Positions 1 through 8,116 of a DNA stretch of 64,000 nucleotides are shown piece after piece (position 1 is the stretch's first letter; every line of letters begins with the position of its first letter). The stretch is taken from the NCBI GenBank assembly GCA_964342385.1, contig CAYFGP010000006.1, forward strand, positions 47,294 through 111,293, written 5' to 3'. The position numbers were made by a program, and so were the translations under genes. This DNA is from Oceanospirillum sp964342385. Its GTDB lineage: Bacteria; Pseudomonadota; Gammaproteobacteria; Pseudomonadales; Halomonadaceae. The notes under the pieces are model-generated. The model was not told the DNA's origin. It did no database searches and was given only the letters and a program-made list of their open reading frames with translations.

Positions 1-1
1 G

Positions 2-193
2 GGTGAGTTACTGATCCCTATCGAAGAAGGGTTGATTGATAAACAACATGTATTAGGCGAGCTGGCTGAACTCTGCGCTGAAAAGGTCTCAGGTCGGGAA
101 ACGGCTGAAGAAATCACTTTGTTTAAGTCAGTGGGGACGGCTTTGTCAGACCTGACGGCAGCACATCTGGTTTATCGGCTTTTGCAGGGCTAA
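2..193 (+). CDS. Ornithine cyclodeaminase/mu-crystallin family protein, C-terminal fragment
   Basis: The reading frame is open from the window edge and ends at TAA 191-193, leaving 63 residues. The piece contains ITLFKSVGTALSDLTAA, which matches the conserved C-terminal helix of the ornithine cyclodeaminase / mu-crystallin family of NAD(P)-dependent enzymes. The family includes ornithine cyclodeaminase, ketimine reductases and alanine dehydrogenase-like enzymes, and the fragment cannot say which this is. A hairpin lies about 30 nt after the stop. Confidence 0.75.
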   Translation, partial: GELLIPIEEGLIDKQHVLGELAELCAEKVSGRETAEEITLFKSVGTALSDLTAAHLVYRLLQG

Positions 194-224
194 CACAAAA
201 ACACAAGCACCGATTAAGCGTTGC

Positions 225-249
225 AATGGGAGTGATAGCCACTCCCATT
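225..249 (+). terminator. Hairpin after ornithine cyclodeaminase-like gene
   Basis: A perfect 10-bp stem (AATGGGAGTG / CACTCCCATT) with a 5-nt loop is followed by AATCTATTTTC. The position just behind the stop fits a transcription terminator, although the T-tract is weak. Confidence 0.5.
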
Positions 250-332
250 AATCTATTTTCAACACTGGACCTTTAGTCTCTATCTCCCCCCTCCTGACTT
301 CACCGGCCACTAACGACTAAATATAATCCTGG

Positions 333-1436
333 CTAAACCAATGGTTCTTGTTGAGTGGCACAGTGAATACTACCGCCGCCAGCAGCTATACCATCAATAC
401 GGATCTGTTCAATCTCACGCTCGGGAAACGCATTTTGAATCACTTCCCGTGCTGCGCGATCCGCTCTCTTATCGCCAAAAGCCTGCATAATAATGGCGTC
501 ATTACACTCGTAATAGCCGATATAACCCGCCGCAAAACTTTCAATATCATAACCTGATGGAATGCGATCAGGGCCTTGCAAGACTGAGACCTGCAACGGC
601 TTGCCTTTGGCATCCGTCGCCTGTTTAAGTAACTCCAGGTGCTGCAAGGTGACCTTATGATCATAAGATTCAGGATCAGGATCATAACCCGCCAGCACTA
701 CACCTGGCTTAACAAAACGAGCATAAAAGTCCGTGTGGCCATCGGTAATGTCCATACCTTTAATGCCCTGCAACCAGATAATCTTATCCAGCCCCAATAA
801 CGGCATTAGCAAGTCTTCAAACTCGGCCTTGCTGACTCCGGGATTACGGTTTTTATTTAACACGCAGCTTTCAGTAATAATCGCAGAGCCATGGCCATCC
901 ACCTCAATACAGCCACCTTCTAATACCAGATCCGTAACAATTTCTGGTACGCCTGCCGCTTGGGCAATACGCCCGGCTACTTCAGCATCATAACGATAAT
1001 CCTGCTTTTCACCCCAGCCGTTAAAGTTAAAATTAAGTGCGGCTTTTTCACCCTCTTCATTAATGACAAAAACCGGCCCGGTGTCCCGCAGCCAGAGGTC
1101 ATCCAGCGGGGACTCCAGTATTTCGACCTCTCTGGATAACAGCTTGCGCGCCAGCTTAATCTCTTCCGGACGCACCAGCATCACCACAGATTCATATTGC
1201 GCAATCGTATTGGCGATCAGTGCCAAATTACGTCGTACTTCAGGTAACAACTCTCTGCCCCAGATTCTTTTGCTACCACCAAAACCCATCCAAGTGCATT
1301 TATGAGGCTCACCTTCTGCGGGCATAAACCACTCATCAGCGTCATTAAGCTGTGTGGCTTGGCTCTTGCCAGAGGTTAACAATAGGCCTGATGCCATGAG
1401 GAGTAATTTTTTAATCACAGTTCTTCGCGAAACCAC
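333..1436 (-). CDS. Agmatine deiminase / peptidyl-arginine deiminase family protein with export signal
   Basis: This 367-aa protein belongs to the Porphyromonas-type peptidyl-arginine deiminase / agmatine deiminase family, which hydrolyses guanidino groups to ureido groups plus ammonia. Family motifs are visible: WLRDTGPVF (Asp118), DGHTDFYARF (His234) and the C-terminal GGGSIHCATQQEP with nucleophile Cys359. Unlike cytosolic AguA, it begins with SRRTVIKK followed by a hydrophobic stretch to about residue 21, which resembles a Tat signal and suggests a periplasmic enzyme. The start is GTG at 1436 with no clear Shine-Dalgarno; an ATG 13 codons inside would cut the twin-arginine motif. It is divergent from the MarR gene at 1620, which may regulate it. 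Substrate (agmatine or another guanidine) is not determined by sequence. Confidence 0.85.
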   Translation of the reverse strand: MVSRRTVIKKLLLMASGLLLTSGKSQATQLNDADEWFMPAEGEPHKCTWMGFGGSKRIWGRELLPEVRRNLALIANTIAQYESVVMLVRPEEIKLARKLLSREVEILESPLDDLWLRDTGPVFVINEEGEKAALNFNFNGWGEKQDYRYDAEVAGRIAQAAGVPEIVTDLVLEGGCIEVDGHGSAIITESCVLNKNRNPGVSKAEFEDLLMPLLGLDKIIWLQGIKGMDITDGHTDFYARFVKPGVVLAGYDPDPESYDHKVTLQHLELLKQATDAKGKPLQVSVLQGPDRIPSGYDIESFAAGYIGYYECNDAIIMQAFGDKRADRAAREVIQNAFPEREIEQIRIDGIAAGGGSIHCATQQEPLV

Positions 1437-1619
1437 AGTTACACCAGATAAAATTCAGGTTTGAAATAGAAATAACGATGCAGCCATCCCTGTCAAATCA
1501 GGCCAACATCATCTTGAATAAAACAACCACATCCTTGAGATTAGATAATACGCCCGATAAAATCCCGCCACTTCAGGTTTAAATACAAGATTTAAATATA
1601 GAATAACGGCAGGCACACC

Positions 1620-2051
1620 ATGGCAAACAAAGCTCTGATTGAACATCTAGGTCTCACCACAGAGCAGAAAGCCTTGGCAATGCTGGCCTGTGTGGCTCAG
1701 GAAACTAAAGTAGCTCTTGAGCGCCTGATCAGCGATTTTGGTTTATCCCTTCTGCAACTGAATATTCTACATGCCCTGGACTATGCCGAGCAGGGGACTC
1801 TAACCGTTAATCAGCTAAAAGCTGTCATGCTGGATGAAACCCCCAATGTTTCCCGTACCCTGAACAAACTGGTGGATATGGGCATGGTGGAGAAAAAACG
1901 TAGCAGTGAAGATCAACGTGTTGTCTATGTCAGCATCACCGATAAGGGGAGTCAAATCCATAGAGATGCGGACCAAGCGATGCAAAACTATCAATCTCCT
2001 CTCAATGCGGAGGAGTCCGAACAGCTCTATCAATTACTGAAGAAATTCTAA
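1620..2051 (+). CDS. MarR family transcriptional regulator
   Basis: This 143-aa protein has the MarR winged-helix layout: an N-terminal dimerisation helix, a helix-turn-helix around residues 50-75 (LTVNQLKAVMLDETPNVSRT), and a wing with KRSSEDQRVVYVSITDKG, the usual MarR D-x-R wing signature. The length is typical for the family. It is transcribed divergently from the deiminase and upstream of a GST gene, so either neighbour could be its target. The effector is unknown. The Shine-Dalgarno before ATG 1620 is weak (GGCAGG). Confidence 0.85.
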   Translation: MANKALIEHLGLTTEQKALAMLACVAQETKVALERLISDFGLSLLQLNILHALDYAEQGTLTVNQLKAVMLDETPNVSRTLNKLVDMGMVEKKRSSEDQRVVYVSITDKGSQIHRDADQAMQNYQSPLNAEESEQLYQLLKKF

Positions 2052-2315
2052 TCTTTCAATGACTAAAGAGATTCCCCCCCTGTTCTCTACTTTCCGCACT
2101 CTCTACTCTCTGCTTTGAACGCACACTTATAGTTCTGTCCCAATCGACCTCAGACTGAGAACATACGCCGTTTCCCATTGCCATCTCTAATTACGACCTC
2201 TATTTCACTGTCTTTATTTACTGATCAGCTGCCTATTTTTCTCTCTGTAGCACGCTTTACCCAATTAAATATCATGATATATATTTACACGATACTTAAT
2301 TACAGGAAGCAACTC

Positions 2316-2987
2316 ATGATTACGGTACATCATCTAGAAAACTCTCAGTCCATTCGTATTCTCTGGCTACTGGAAGAGCTGGGTGCTAAATATCATATTC
2401 AGCACTACAAGCGCACCGGCCCCCAAGACCTGGCACCAGAAGCCTATAAAAAGCTCCATACCATAGGTACATCACCCACAATCAGTGATGGTGATCTGGT
2501 GCTGCCAGAAACCGGGGCTATTATGGAATACATTCTTGATCAATATCCTGACAGCCCCTTACGACCTGCCCCAGGTTCGCTGCAGCGCACCCGCTACCTG
2601 TACTGGATGCATGCTACTCAAGCCAGCTTTATGCCCTTGTTACTGGAAGCTCTAATCTTTAAGCGTATGATTTCCAAGGTGCCTTTTATCATTCAACCTA
2701 TTCTCAAAGCTGTGGTTAATAAGGTTCGAGACAGCTATCTATGGGTGCGTTACCGTCGTCATATGCAGTTTATGGAGCAAGAGCTGTCTCGCTCCATCTG
2801 GTTATCCGGTGACGAGTTAACAGCTGCCGATATCGTGATGGGTTACTGCCTGGAAGTGGCCGAGGTAAGAACAGGCATAGGACAGGATTACCCCAATATT
2901 CAGGCTTTCCTGCAGAGAATGCGGGCACGTCCGGCGTATCAAGCGGCATTAAAAAAGAATGGCGAGTTTAAACCTCTAGCCCAATAG
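2316..2987 (+). CDS. Glutathione S-transferase family protein
   Basis: This 223-aa protein is a cytosolic GST-like protein. The N-terminal thioredoxin-like fold has SQSIRILWLLEELG and the PETGAIMEYI segment that binds the glutathione gamma-glutamyl group. The all-helical C-terminal domain has WLSGDELTAADIVM. I start at ATG 2316 because AGGAAG lies 8 nt upstream; an in-frame start at 2178 would add 46 residues of low-complexity hydrophobic sequence unlike any GST. Its role may be detoxification or maintenance of a small thiol. The gene stands alone downstream of marR. Confidence 0.88.
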   Translation: MITVHHLENSQSIRILWLLEELGAKYHIQHYKRTGPQDLAPEAYKKLHTIGTSPTISDGDLVLPETGAIMEYILDQYPDSPLRPAPGSLQRTRYLYWMHATQASFMPLLLEALIFKRMISKVPFIIQPILKAVVNKVRDSYLWVRYRRHMQFMEQELSRSIWLSGDELTAADIVMGYCLEVAEVRTGIGQDYPNIQAFLQRMRARPAYQAALKKNGEFKPLAQ

Positions 2988-3480
2988 GTCAAATAAACGA
3001 CGCTATATTACGCCCCATTACCATTAGCATTGTGTATCTGGGGCTCCTGACATCCCCAGCTTGCGTAATCTGTAAAATATTACACGCTTTAGCATCTTTT
3101 CCTGTAATCAGGTGCCAACAGCCGAAGAAAAAACAATAACAAAGCCTTATTTTTCAATATGTTAAAGAATAAAACCATACCCCCATCTCAATGTAATCAC
3201 CTGTAATACCTCGACTTTATCTCCCTTGCTATCTTGTTTCCGGCTCGAAAGAAAATACCTGAAACCTGAAATAAAAAGTGGGGATTGAGCATTTACTCAA
3301 CAATCAATGCCCACCACTGAATGTCGTCAGAAGCTGAGTTTTGTCTCTTTATCTTATAAATGATAGCGCGATAAACCATTTCCAGATAACAGCAAGGCCT
3401 CTGCGACTGTGCCTTATTTAGCCTGTTGCCCTAGCCCGGTAACGATTCTAAAAAAACATTGGAATAATAAGGATATACCT
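2988..3480. other. Intergenic region upstream of the ferritin-like/MNIO operon
   Basis: About 490 nt without a convincing gene. A small CTGGGG/CCCCAG hairpin lies at 3038-3059, and a second imperfect stem-loop lies around 3277-3318 (AGTGGGG...CCCACCACT). The region should hold the promoter of the following operon, but I cannot assign clear -35/-10 boxes. An in-frame GTG at 3409 gives a 24-codon extension that I do not believe is translated. Confidence 0.4.
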
Positions 3481-5775
3481 GTGATTAACCTGACCCAATC
3501 AGCGCAGTGTCTGCATAACCTGCCTAGCGAAAATAAACGTGATCCTAAATATAAAAAGGCAGATATTGCTGCAGTTCACGCCTTAACTCAGGCTGCAGTT
3601 CACGTTGAGCTGTTTACCATTCCTCTGTACATGACCTCAATGTATTCCATTCAAGGCATGCATCAGATTAATGAAGGCAATGATTTCTACGAAGGTCGTC
3701 TATGGCCTGGTCCAGCAACCTCAGTATTACCTGAAGACCGTGAGCAAAACCGCTATCTGTCTCCTGAATTTGACCAACCTGCAGTACTGCCAGGCCAGGT
3801 TGATACAGATAACTTCTTTAACAAGAAAAGTTTCAATAGCATCTTCAGTGTTTTTATTCAGGAAATGCTGCACCTGCAACTGGCCGCTAACATCTGTACG
3901 GCACTGAATAAAAATGCCGACGGCAAGAGCAATACCTTTGATCCGACCTTTACTGGCGCACCACTGCAAGCCAAAGAAATTGAAGGTGGTTTCGAAAACG
4001 CTTGGGTTTGCTATGGACCTGACAAAACGCAGATTCCTCATATTGTTGATCTGACGGACCTGAAACACGAAAAGATCTTTGGCGATGATTGCCTGGCTCT
4101 GGATGAGATCAAAGTAAAACTGGGGGCTCTGGATACCAACTCCATCTCCCTGTTTATGGCCATTGAGGCCGATCACCAAGTGGTCAAAGACCATATGAAG
4201 CCGGAAGCGCTACCTAAATACTTCCCTAAAGCGCCTTTCTCCGAAGAGCTATGGAACGCTGATAGCACAGAACTTGATCTGCCAATGTTCGGTACGATCG
4301 CTCATATGTACAGCTGTTTGGCCATCTATCTAAACCTGGAATACAGCGACGGCTCCACTCTGTTCAGTGCGGTGTTTAACAGTGAATCTGCTCAGCAGGA
4401 TCTGTTTAACTTCTCTAACCGCAAAGGCGGTAAAGGTAAAGCAGGTCACCCTTGCGCCGAATTCTCTGCTATGGGTGATTTGACCGTAACGGCTGCCGAC
4501 CCGACTAATGCCAAAAAGCAGATCTTCAATATGATTAGCGGCATTATCGATCAGGGTGAAGGTGGTCCTCTGGAAGTTGAACCAACGGACGTAGAAGATA
4601 AAGATCAGATGCTACTGGGTGCAGCCCCTGCCGCCACAGCCAGTGATCGCAATGAAGTGAACGTACGTTACCAGCCGGATCGTTTTGCACTGGAAGCTGA
4701 TTACCCGTCTTATGACGACACAGGTAAGCGCTGCCCACACTCTGCAGATGCTCAGGCTCGTTCTATCGGTGGTGAACTGGATCACTTTGCCCGCTTTAAA
4801 GAAGTGGCAATGTATGTTGCGCAAGGCAAGATCACAACCTGGGAACAGTGGCATGCTAATCCTGAGAACAAATGGACTCCGGAGCTGCTGGTCACTAATC
4901 GGGAGTACCTAGATAAAGCCTCGAAATACAATATTGCTAAGCCTGAAGATGTGGCCACCGCTCTGAATAACCTGAAATACAAGAAGTTTGGTGATCAGGA
5001 TGCCACAGCCAGTGCAGAGTTTTCTGAAGATAACTTTAAACTGTTTAGCCATGTTGCAGCAGGTTCCATCGCGGGGATCACCTCAGTACTGGATACCTTC
5101 TGGAACTACAAAAACTTTATTGAAAGCCCTATCGACTTCCCTTATCCATCGATGTCCGGTTCAGGTGACCGTATCTCCATCTGCTGGGCAATCTTTGGTA
5201 AGGCCCCTGACTTAGCCCTGGGCGCCTTCCCACGTAAATCCGGCATCATTCCTGATGGCGCTCAAGCACCGGTTAACCACGCCTGTCAGGGCTTGGGTTT
5301 CTTACCTGATGGCCATCAGGATATGGATCAGATGTGCGGCACCAAAGGTGTTTTCCATACCTGTAAAGGCTCAAACCAGTGTGCAGGCGAAGGGGGCTGT
5401 GGCTTTGTACATGACGCCACTATCGGCGGCGGTGGCTGTGGCGGTTCCAGCAGCGGCCCTAGCACAGGCCTGTTCAGTGCGCCAGGTGGTAATAAGTGCG
5501 GTTCTTTAGGTGGCTGTGCTGTACCCATGTCTGACTCTCAGCTGCTGCCTGAAAGTGGCAAGATGCAATTATTCCAGCTCAATAACCACGGAGATAAAGG
5601 TTTCCCTCCTATAAAAGATCACATGGAATATGAGAAAGGCGACGGTGTTTATGACACCGCTTGGCGTGCTTATCAGAGTGTCTTGCAAGGCAAAGTTCTG
5701 GAGAAAGGCGACAAGGATCTACCTGAAGCACCTAAACCTAGCGATCTGCGTCTGGCATTCCCGCCATCCACCTAA
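3481..5775 (+). CDS. Ferritin-like (VioB/iminophenyl-pyruvate dimer synthase-type) protein with Cys/Gly-rich C-terminus
   Basis: This 764-aa protein starts at GTG 3481, chosen because AAGGATA lies upstream at normal spacing. The N-terminal third resembles the PF12902 ferritin-like domain found in VioB-like proteins. It has helices with carboxylate/His ligands at AAVHVELFTIPLY (Glu43), FIQEMLHLQLAAN (Glu128, His131) and FMAIEADHQ (Glu229). The rest, to about residue 600, is unassigned. Residues 602-682 form a striking Gly/Cys-rich tract with eight cysteines (602, 619, 628, 634, 640, 653, 673, 679) and a duplicated motif, NQCAGEGGC and NKCGSLGGC. Such Cys motifs resemble the substrates of MNIO enzymes, and an MNIO gene follows. 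I infer, without proof, that this protein is the substrate or metal-carrying partner of that enzyme. A di-metal oxidase working on a small molecule is the alternative. Confidence 0.75.
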   Translation: MINLTQSAQCLHNLPSENKRDPKYKKADIAAVHALTQAAVHVELFTIPLYMTSMYSIQGMHQINEGNDFYEGRLWPGPATSVLPEDREQNRYLSPEFDQPAVLPGQVDTDNFFNKKSFNSIFSVFIQEMLHLQLAANICTALNKNADGKSNTFDPTFTGAPLQAKEIEGGFENAWVCYGPDKTQIPHIVDLTDLKHEKIFGDDCLALDEIKVKLGALDTNSISLFMAIEADHQVVKDHMKPEALPKYFPKAPFSEELWNADSTELDLPMFGTIAHMYSCLAIYLNLEYSDGSTLFSAVFNSESAQQDLFNFSNRKGGKGKAGHPCAEFSAMGDLTVTAADPTNAKKQIFNMISGIIDQGEGGPLEVEPTDVEDKDQMLLGAAPAATASDRNEVNVRYQPDRFALEADYPSYDDTGKRCPHSADAQARSIGGELDHFARFKEVAMYVAQGKITTWEQWHANPENKWTPELLVTNREYLDKASKYNIAKPEDVATALNNLKYKKFGDQDATASAEFSEDNFKLFSHVAAGSIAGITSVLDTFWNYKNFIESPIDFPYPSMSGSGDRISICWAIFGKAPDLALGAFPRKSGIIPDGAQAPVNHACQGLGFLPDGHQDMDQMCGTKGVFHTCKGSNQCAGEGGCGFVHDATIGGGGCGGSSSGPSTGLFSAPGGNKCGSLGGCAVPMSDSQLLPESGKMQLFQLNNHGDKGFPPIKDHMEYEKGDGVYDTAWRAYQSVLQGKVLEKGDKDLPEAPKPSDLRLAFPPST

Positions 5776-5851
5776 GGCAGGCTTGATGTTTATTTGTGCA
5801 GCGCCCTTTAGCTCTGCACAACAGACATAAAGGCTTAAAAGGTGATGACCC

Positions 5852-5877
5852 ACAGGCACTGATCGGTCAGTGCCTGT
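5852..5877 (+). terminator. Strong hairpin between ferritin-like gene and MNIO gene
   Basis: A perfect 11-bp stem (ACAGGCACTGA / TCAGTGCCTGT) is closed by a TCGG tetraloop and followed by TCTGGTTT. It sits in the 145-nt gap between the first gene and the enzyme genes. A partial terminator or RNA-stabilising hairpin here would give more substrate protein than enzyme, as is common in RiPP operons. Confidence 0.6.
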
Positions 5878-5920
5878 TCTGGTTTAGCACAGGTTTACAC
5901 TTAACCCCACAGGATCTGTT

Positions 5921-7024
5921 ATGGCCTCGCATACAAATAACAGCGCTCCTAACCACAGCGCCTCGAGTAGCAATAGCTCTCACAACAGCAACCCTAGCAA
6001 GAACGCTGCTGATACTGCTTCAGCCTCACACCTGGCAGATCAGCTGCCAAAACTGGGGTTTGGTGTTGGTTTGCGCAGCTGCCACTTTGAATGGTTGCTA
6101 AAAAATGATCTTAATCCCGCGGCTCTAAACCCTGTTGAACGCCCGGTGGATTGGTTTGAGATCATCAGCGAAAACTTTATGGATAATCACGGTTTTGCTC
6201 ACTATATGCTGGATCGTGTGCGGGAACGCTATCCTATCGTGATGCATGGCGTATCACTGTCCATCGGCTCCAGCGATCCACTGAACTGGGATTATCTGAC
6301 CAAACTCAATGCTCTGATTGAAGGTATTCAACCGGCCTGGGTATCGGATCATATCTGCTGGACCGGTATCTCAGGCGTCAATACTCATGATCTGCTGCCA
6401 CTGCCCTATACTGAAGAATCCCTGCGTCATGTAGCACAACGGGTGAACGAAGTGCAGGACTTTCTGCAACGCCCATTGGTCTTGGAAAACCCCAGCAGCT
6501 ACCTGCAATTTCAGCAATCTGAATTAACCGAACCCGAGTTTATTAATGCCCTGTGTGCAGAAACTGGTTGCGGCCTGCTGCTGGACGTGAACAACGTCTT
6601 TGTCTCCAGCTTTAATCACGGTTTTGATGCGGAAGAGTATATTCGAGCCCTGCCTCATAAACAGATTGTGCAGATGCATCTGGCAGGTCCAACACACTGC
6701 GGCAGCCATATTATCGATACCCATGATGCGGAAGTACCGAGACAAGTGTGGCAGCTGTATCAAATGGCGCAACAATTGGCACCAGAGTGCTCCACCCTGC
6801 TGGAATGGGATGCCAATATCCCGGAATTCCCACAGTTGGTCAGTGAACTTAATAAAGCCCGTCAAGCCCTGACCGGAGAGCTGCCAGGCACCGATCTGCA
6901 CTATCAACCAGCACAGCAGAATAGAGATCCCGTAGTTTCCACCCCCGTTCATCATAATCTACAGGCCCACAATAACCTACAGGCCCACAACCTTGACGAG
7001 CACCACTATGCAGAAGCTGAATGA
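5921..7024 (+). CDS. MNIO family (DUF692) multinuclear non-haem iron oxidative enzyme
   Basis: This 367-aa protein belongs to the DUF692/PF05114 TIM-barrel family, now called MNIO, related to methanobactin MbnB and bufferin BufB. These iron enzymes oxidatively modify peptide cysteines and other residues. Ligand motifs are visible in order: VMHGVSLSIGS, VSDHICW, LVLENPSSY, LLLDVNNVFV, IVQMHLAG, THDAEV and LLEWDANIP. It carries a Ser/Asn-rich N-terminal extension of about 45 residues and a His/Asn-rich tail with a repeated NLQAHN, both outside the catalytic barrel. ATG 5921 follows AGGA. It overlaps the start of the partner gene by 17 nt, implying translational coupling. Its substrate is probably the Cys-rich protein encoded upstream. 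Confidence 0.9.
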   Translation: MASHTNNSAPNHSASSSNSSHNSNPSKNAADTASASHLADQLPKLGFGVGLRSCHFEWLLKNDLNPAALNPVERPVDWFEIISENFMDNHGFAHYMLDRVRERYPIVMHGVSLSIGSSDPLNWDYLTKLNALIEGIQPAWVSDHICWTGISGVNTHDLLPLPYTEESLRHVAQRVNEVQDFLQRPLVLENPSSYLQFQQSELTEPEFINALCAETGCGLLLDVNNVFVSSFNHGFDAEEYIRALPHKQIVQMHLAGPTHCGSHIIDTHDAEVPRQVWQLYQMAQQLAPECSTLLEWDANIPEFPQLVSELNKARQALTGELPGTDLHYQPAQQNRDPVVSTPVHHNLQAHNNLQAHNLDEHHYAEAE

Positions 7025-7874
7025 ACTCCAACACTGGTTCGGTCATGCCGTTATCCGTCGTGAGTTGGACTATGACACCCTGCTGGAAACTATTGTAGAT
7101 AACGAGCAACTCAGCGCTGAACACCGCTTAGGTGTCTATGCCGAAGGATATCAACTGCGTCTACTGGAATGTATGCGTGCGGAATACGCTTGTCTGGATG
7201 CCCTACTGAGCCGGGAACTATTTGACCGCTTTGCTCTGAATTACCTGAATGCCCGTCCCTCAACCTCCTATACCCTGTTTGATCTGGGGGGTGAATTTGC
7301 TCTGTTTCTGGCCAATACCCGTCCGCCCGTGCCGGAAGAAGATGAGCAGCAAATAGCTATGAAGATGCCGGAGCAGCTGGCGCAACTGGAACGTTACCGG
7401 GTAATGAGTATTCGAGGAAAAGGCTCAGAACGCAGCGAGATACCACCACTGGATGCCACTATGCTGCTGTTCCAGCCTAACTATCTGTTCAAACGCACAG
7501 ATACCAGCTTTGTGATGGAAACCGACTTTGATTTTGCCCCTGTGATTGAAGCAGTTGAAAACGATCAACAACCCGATTTCCCCGAGCAAAAAAGCCAACA
7601 TCTGCTGATCTACCGTCAGGGATATCGCGTCAAACTGATGCCTCTGGAGCCCTGGAAAGCACTGTTCCTACAAAGCTGCGACGGTCACTATCCCTGGCAG
7701 GCACAACAGCATCTGGTTTCCGAACAACTGCAGCTATCAGGCGGTGATCTGCTATCCCAGCTAATGACCTGGTTACCGCAGATGGTTTCGATGGGGGTAT
7801 TGGAGCTGGTTCAGGATAAAGCAGACGACTCTGCGATTAGCGATTACAACATTGATAGCCTTATTACGGCATAG
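7008..7874 (+). CDS. MNIO partner protein (DUF2063 / BufC-HvfC-like)
   Basis: This 288-aa protein has an N-terminal domain of about 95 residues (LNELQHWFGHAV..., YAEGYQLRLLECMRAEYACLDALL) typical of PF09836 (DUF2063). Members accompany DUF692 enzymes and supply the RiPP recognition element that binds the precursor in bufferin and MbnC-like systems. The C-terminal part is less conserved and contains a second RQGYRVKLMPLEPWKALFLQ module. I use ATG 7008, which overlaps the end of the MNIO gene; an upstream TTG at 6993 is possible. Residues 105-150 are rich in Glu/Arg and may be a linker. It most likely forms a complex with the MNIO enzyme. Confidence 0.85.
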   Translation: MQKLNELQHWFGHAVIRRELDYDTLLETIVDNEQLSAEHRLGVYAEGYQLRLLECMRAEYACLDALLSRELFDRFALNYLNARPSTSYTLFDLGGEFALFLANTRPPVPEEDEQQIAMKMPEQLAQLERYRVMSIRGKGSERSEIPPLDATMLLFQPNYLFKRTDTSFVMETDFDFAPVIEAVENDQQPDFPEQKSQHLLIYRQGYRVKLMPLEPWKALFLQSCDGHYPWQAQQHLVSEQLQLSGGDLLSQLMTWLPQMVSMGVLELVQDKADDSAISDYNIDSLITA

Positions 7875-7960
7875 ATTAACCTATCGCGATCGATATAAGT
7901 CCCCCTATCACAATGTAAACAAAAGCCAGCCACAGATCAGATAAGCACTAATCAATACAC

Positions 7961-8042
7961 ACTTACACAAAAGCGCTTCGATATTTTTTGGCCAACGGCT
8001 GAAGAGTGAAGCCATTTTCTAAAGAGAAACTTTTGTGTGAGT
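7961..8042. repeat. 82-nt palindromic interspersed repeat, copy 1
   Basis: The element begins ACTTACACAAAAG and ends CTTTTGTGTGAGT, which are near-perfect inverted termini. The interior contains TCGATATTTTTTGGCCAA, GGCTGAAG...GAAGCC and TTCTAAAGAGAAA. A second copy with few differences lies at 56852-56932 in the opposite orientation. It encodes nothing and resembles a REP/MITE-type mobile palindrome. Here it lies between the MNIO partner gene and the PSD-like gene. Confidence 0.75.
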
Positions 8043-8116
8043 GCTTAGTTAATACCTATGTAATACCCGCAAGACTGCATTGATGCAGACAAAAAATCTT
8101 AACATGGAGTAAGACA

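Noticed and set aside
2178..2315. 46-residue N-terminal extension of the GST
   Set aside because: No Shine-Dalgarno, hydrophobic low-complexity sequence, and the GST fold begins exactly at the ATG at 2316.
3409..3480. 24-residue N-terminal extension of the ferritin-like protein
   Set aside because: GTG 3481 has AAGGATA at good spacing, whereas GTG 3409 has none.
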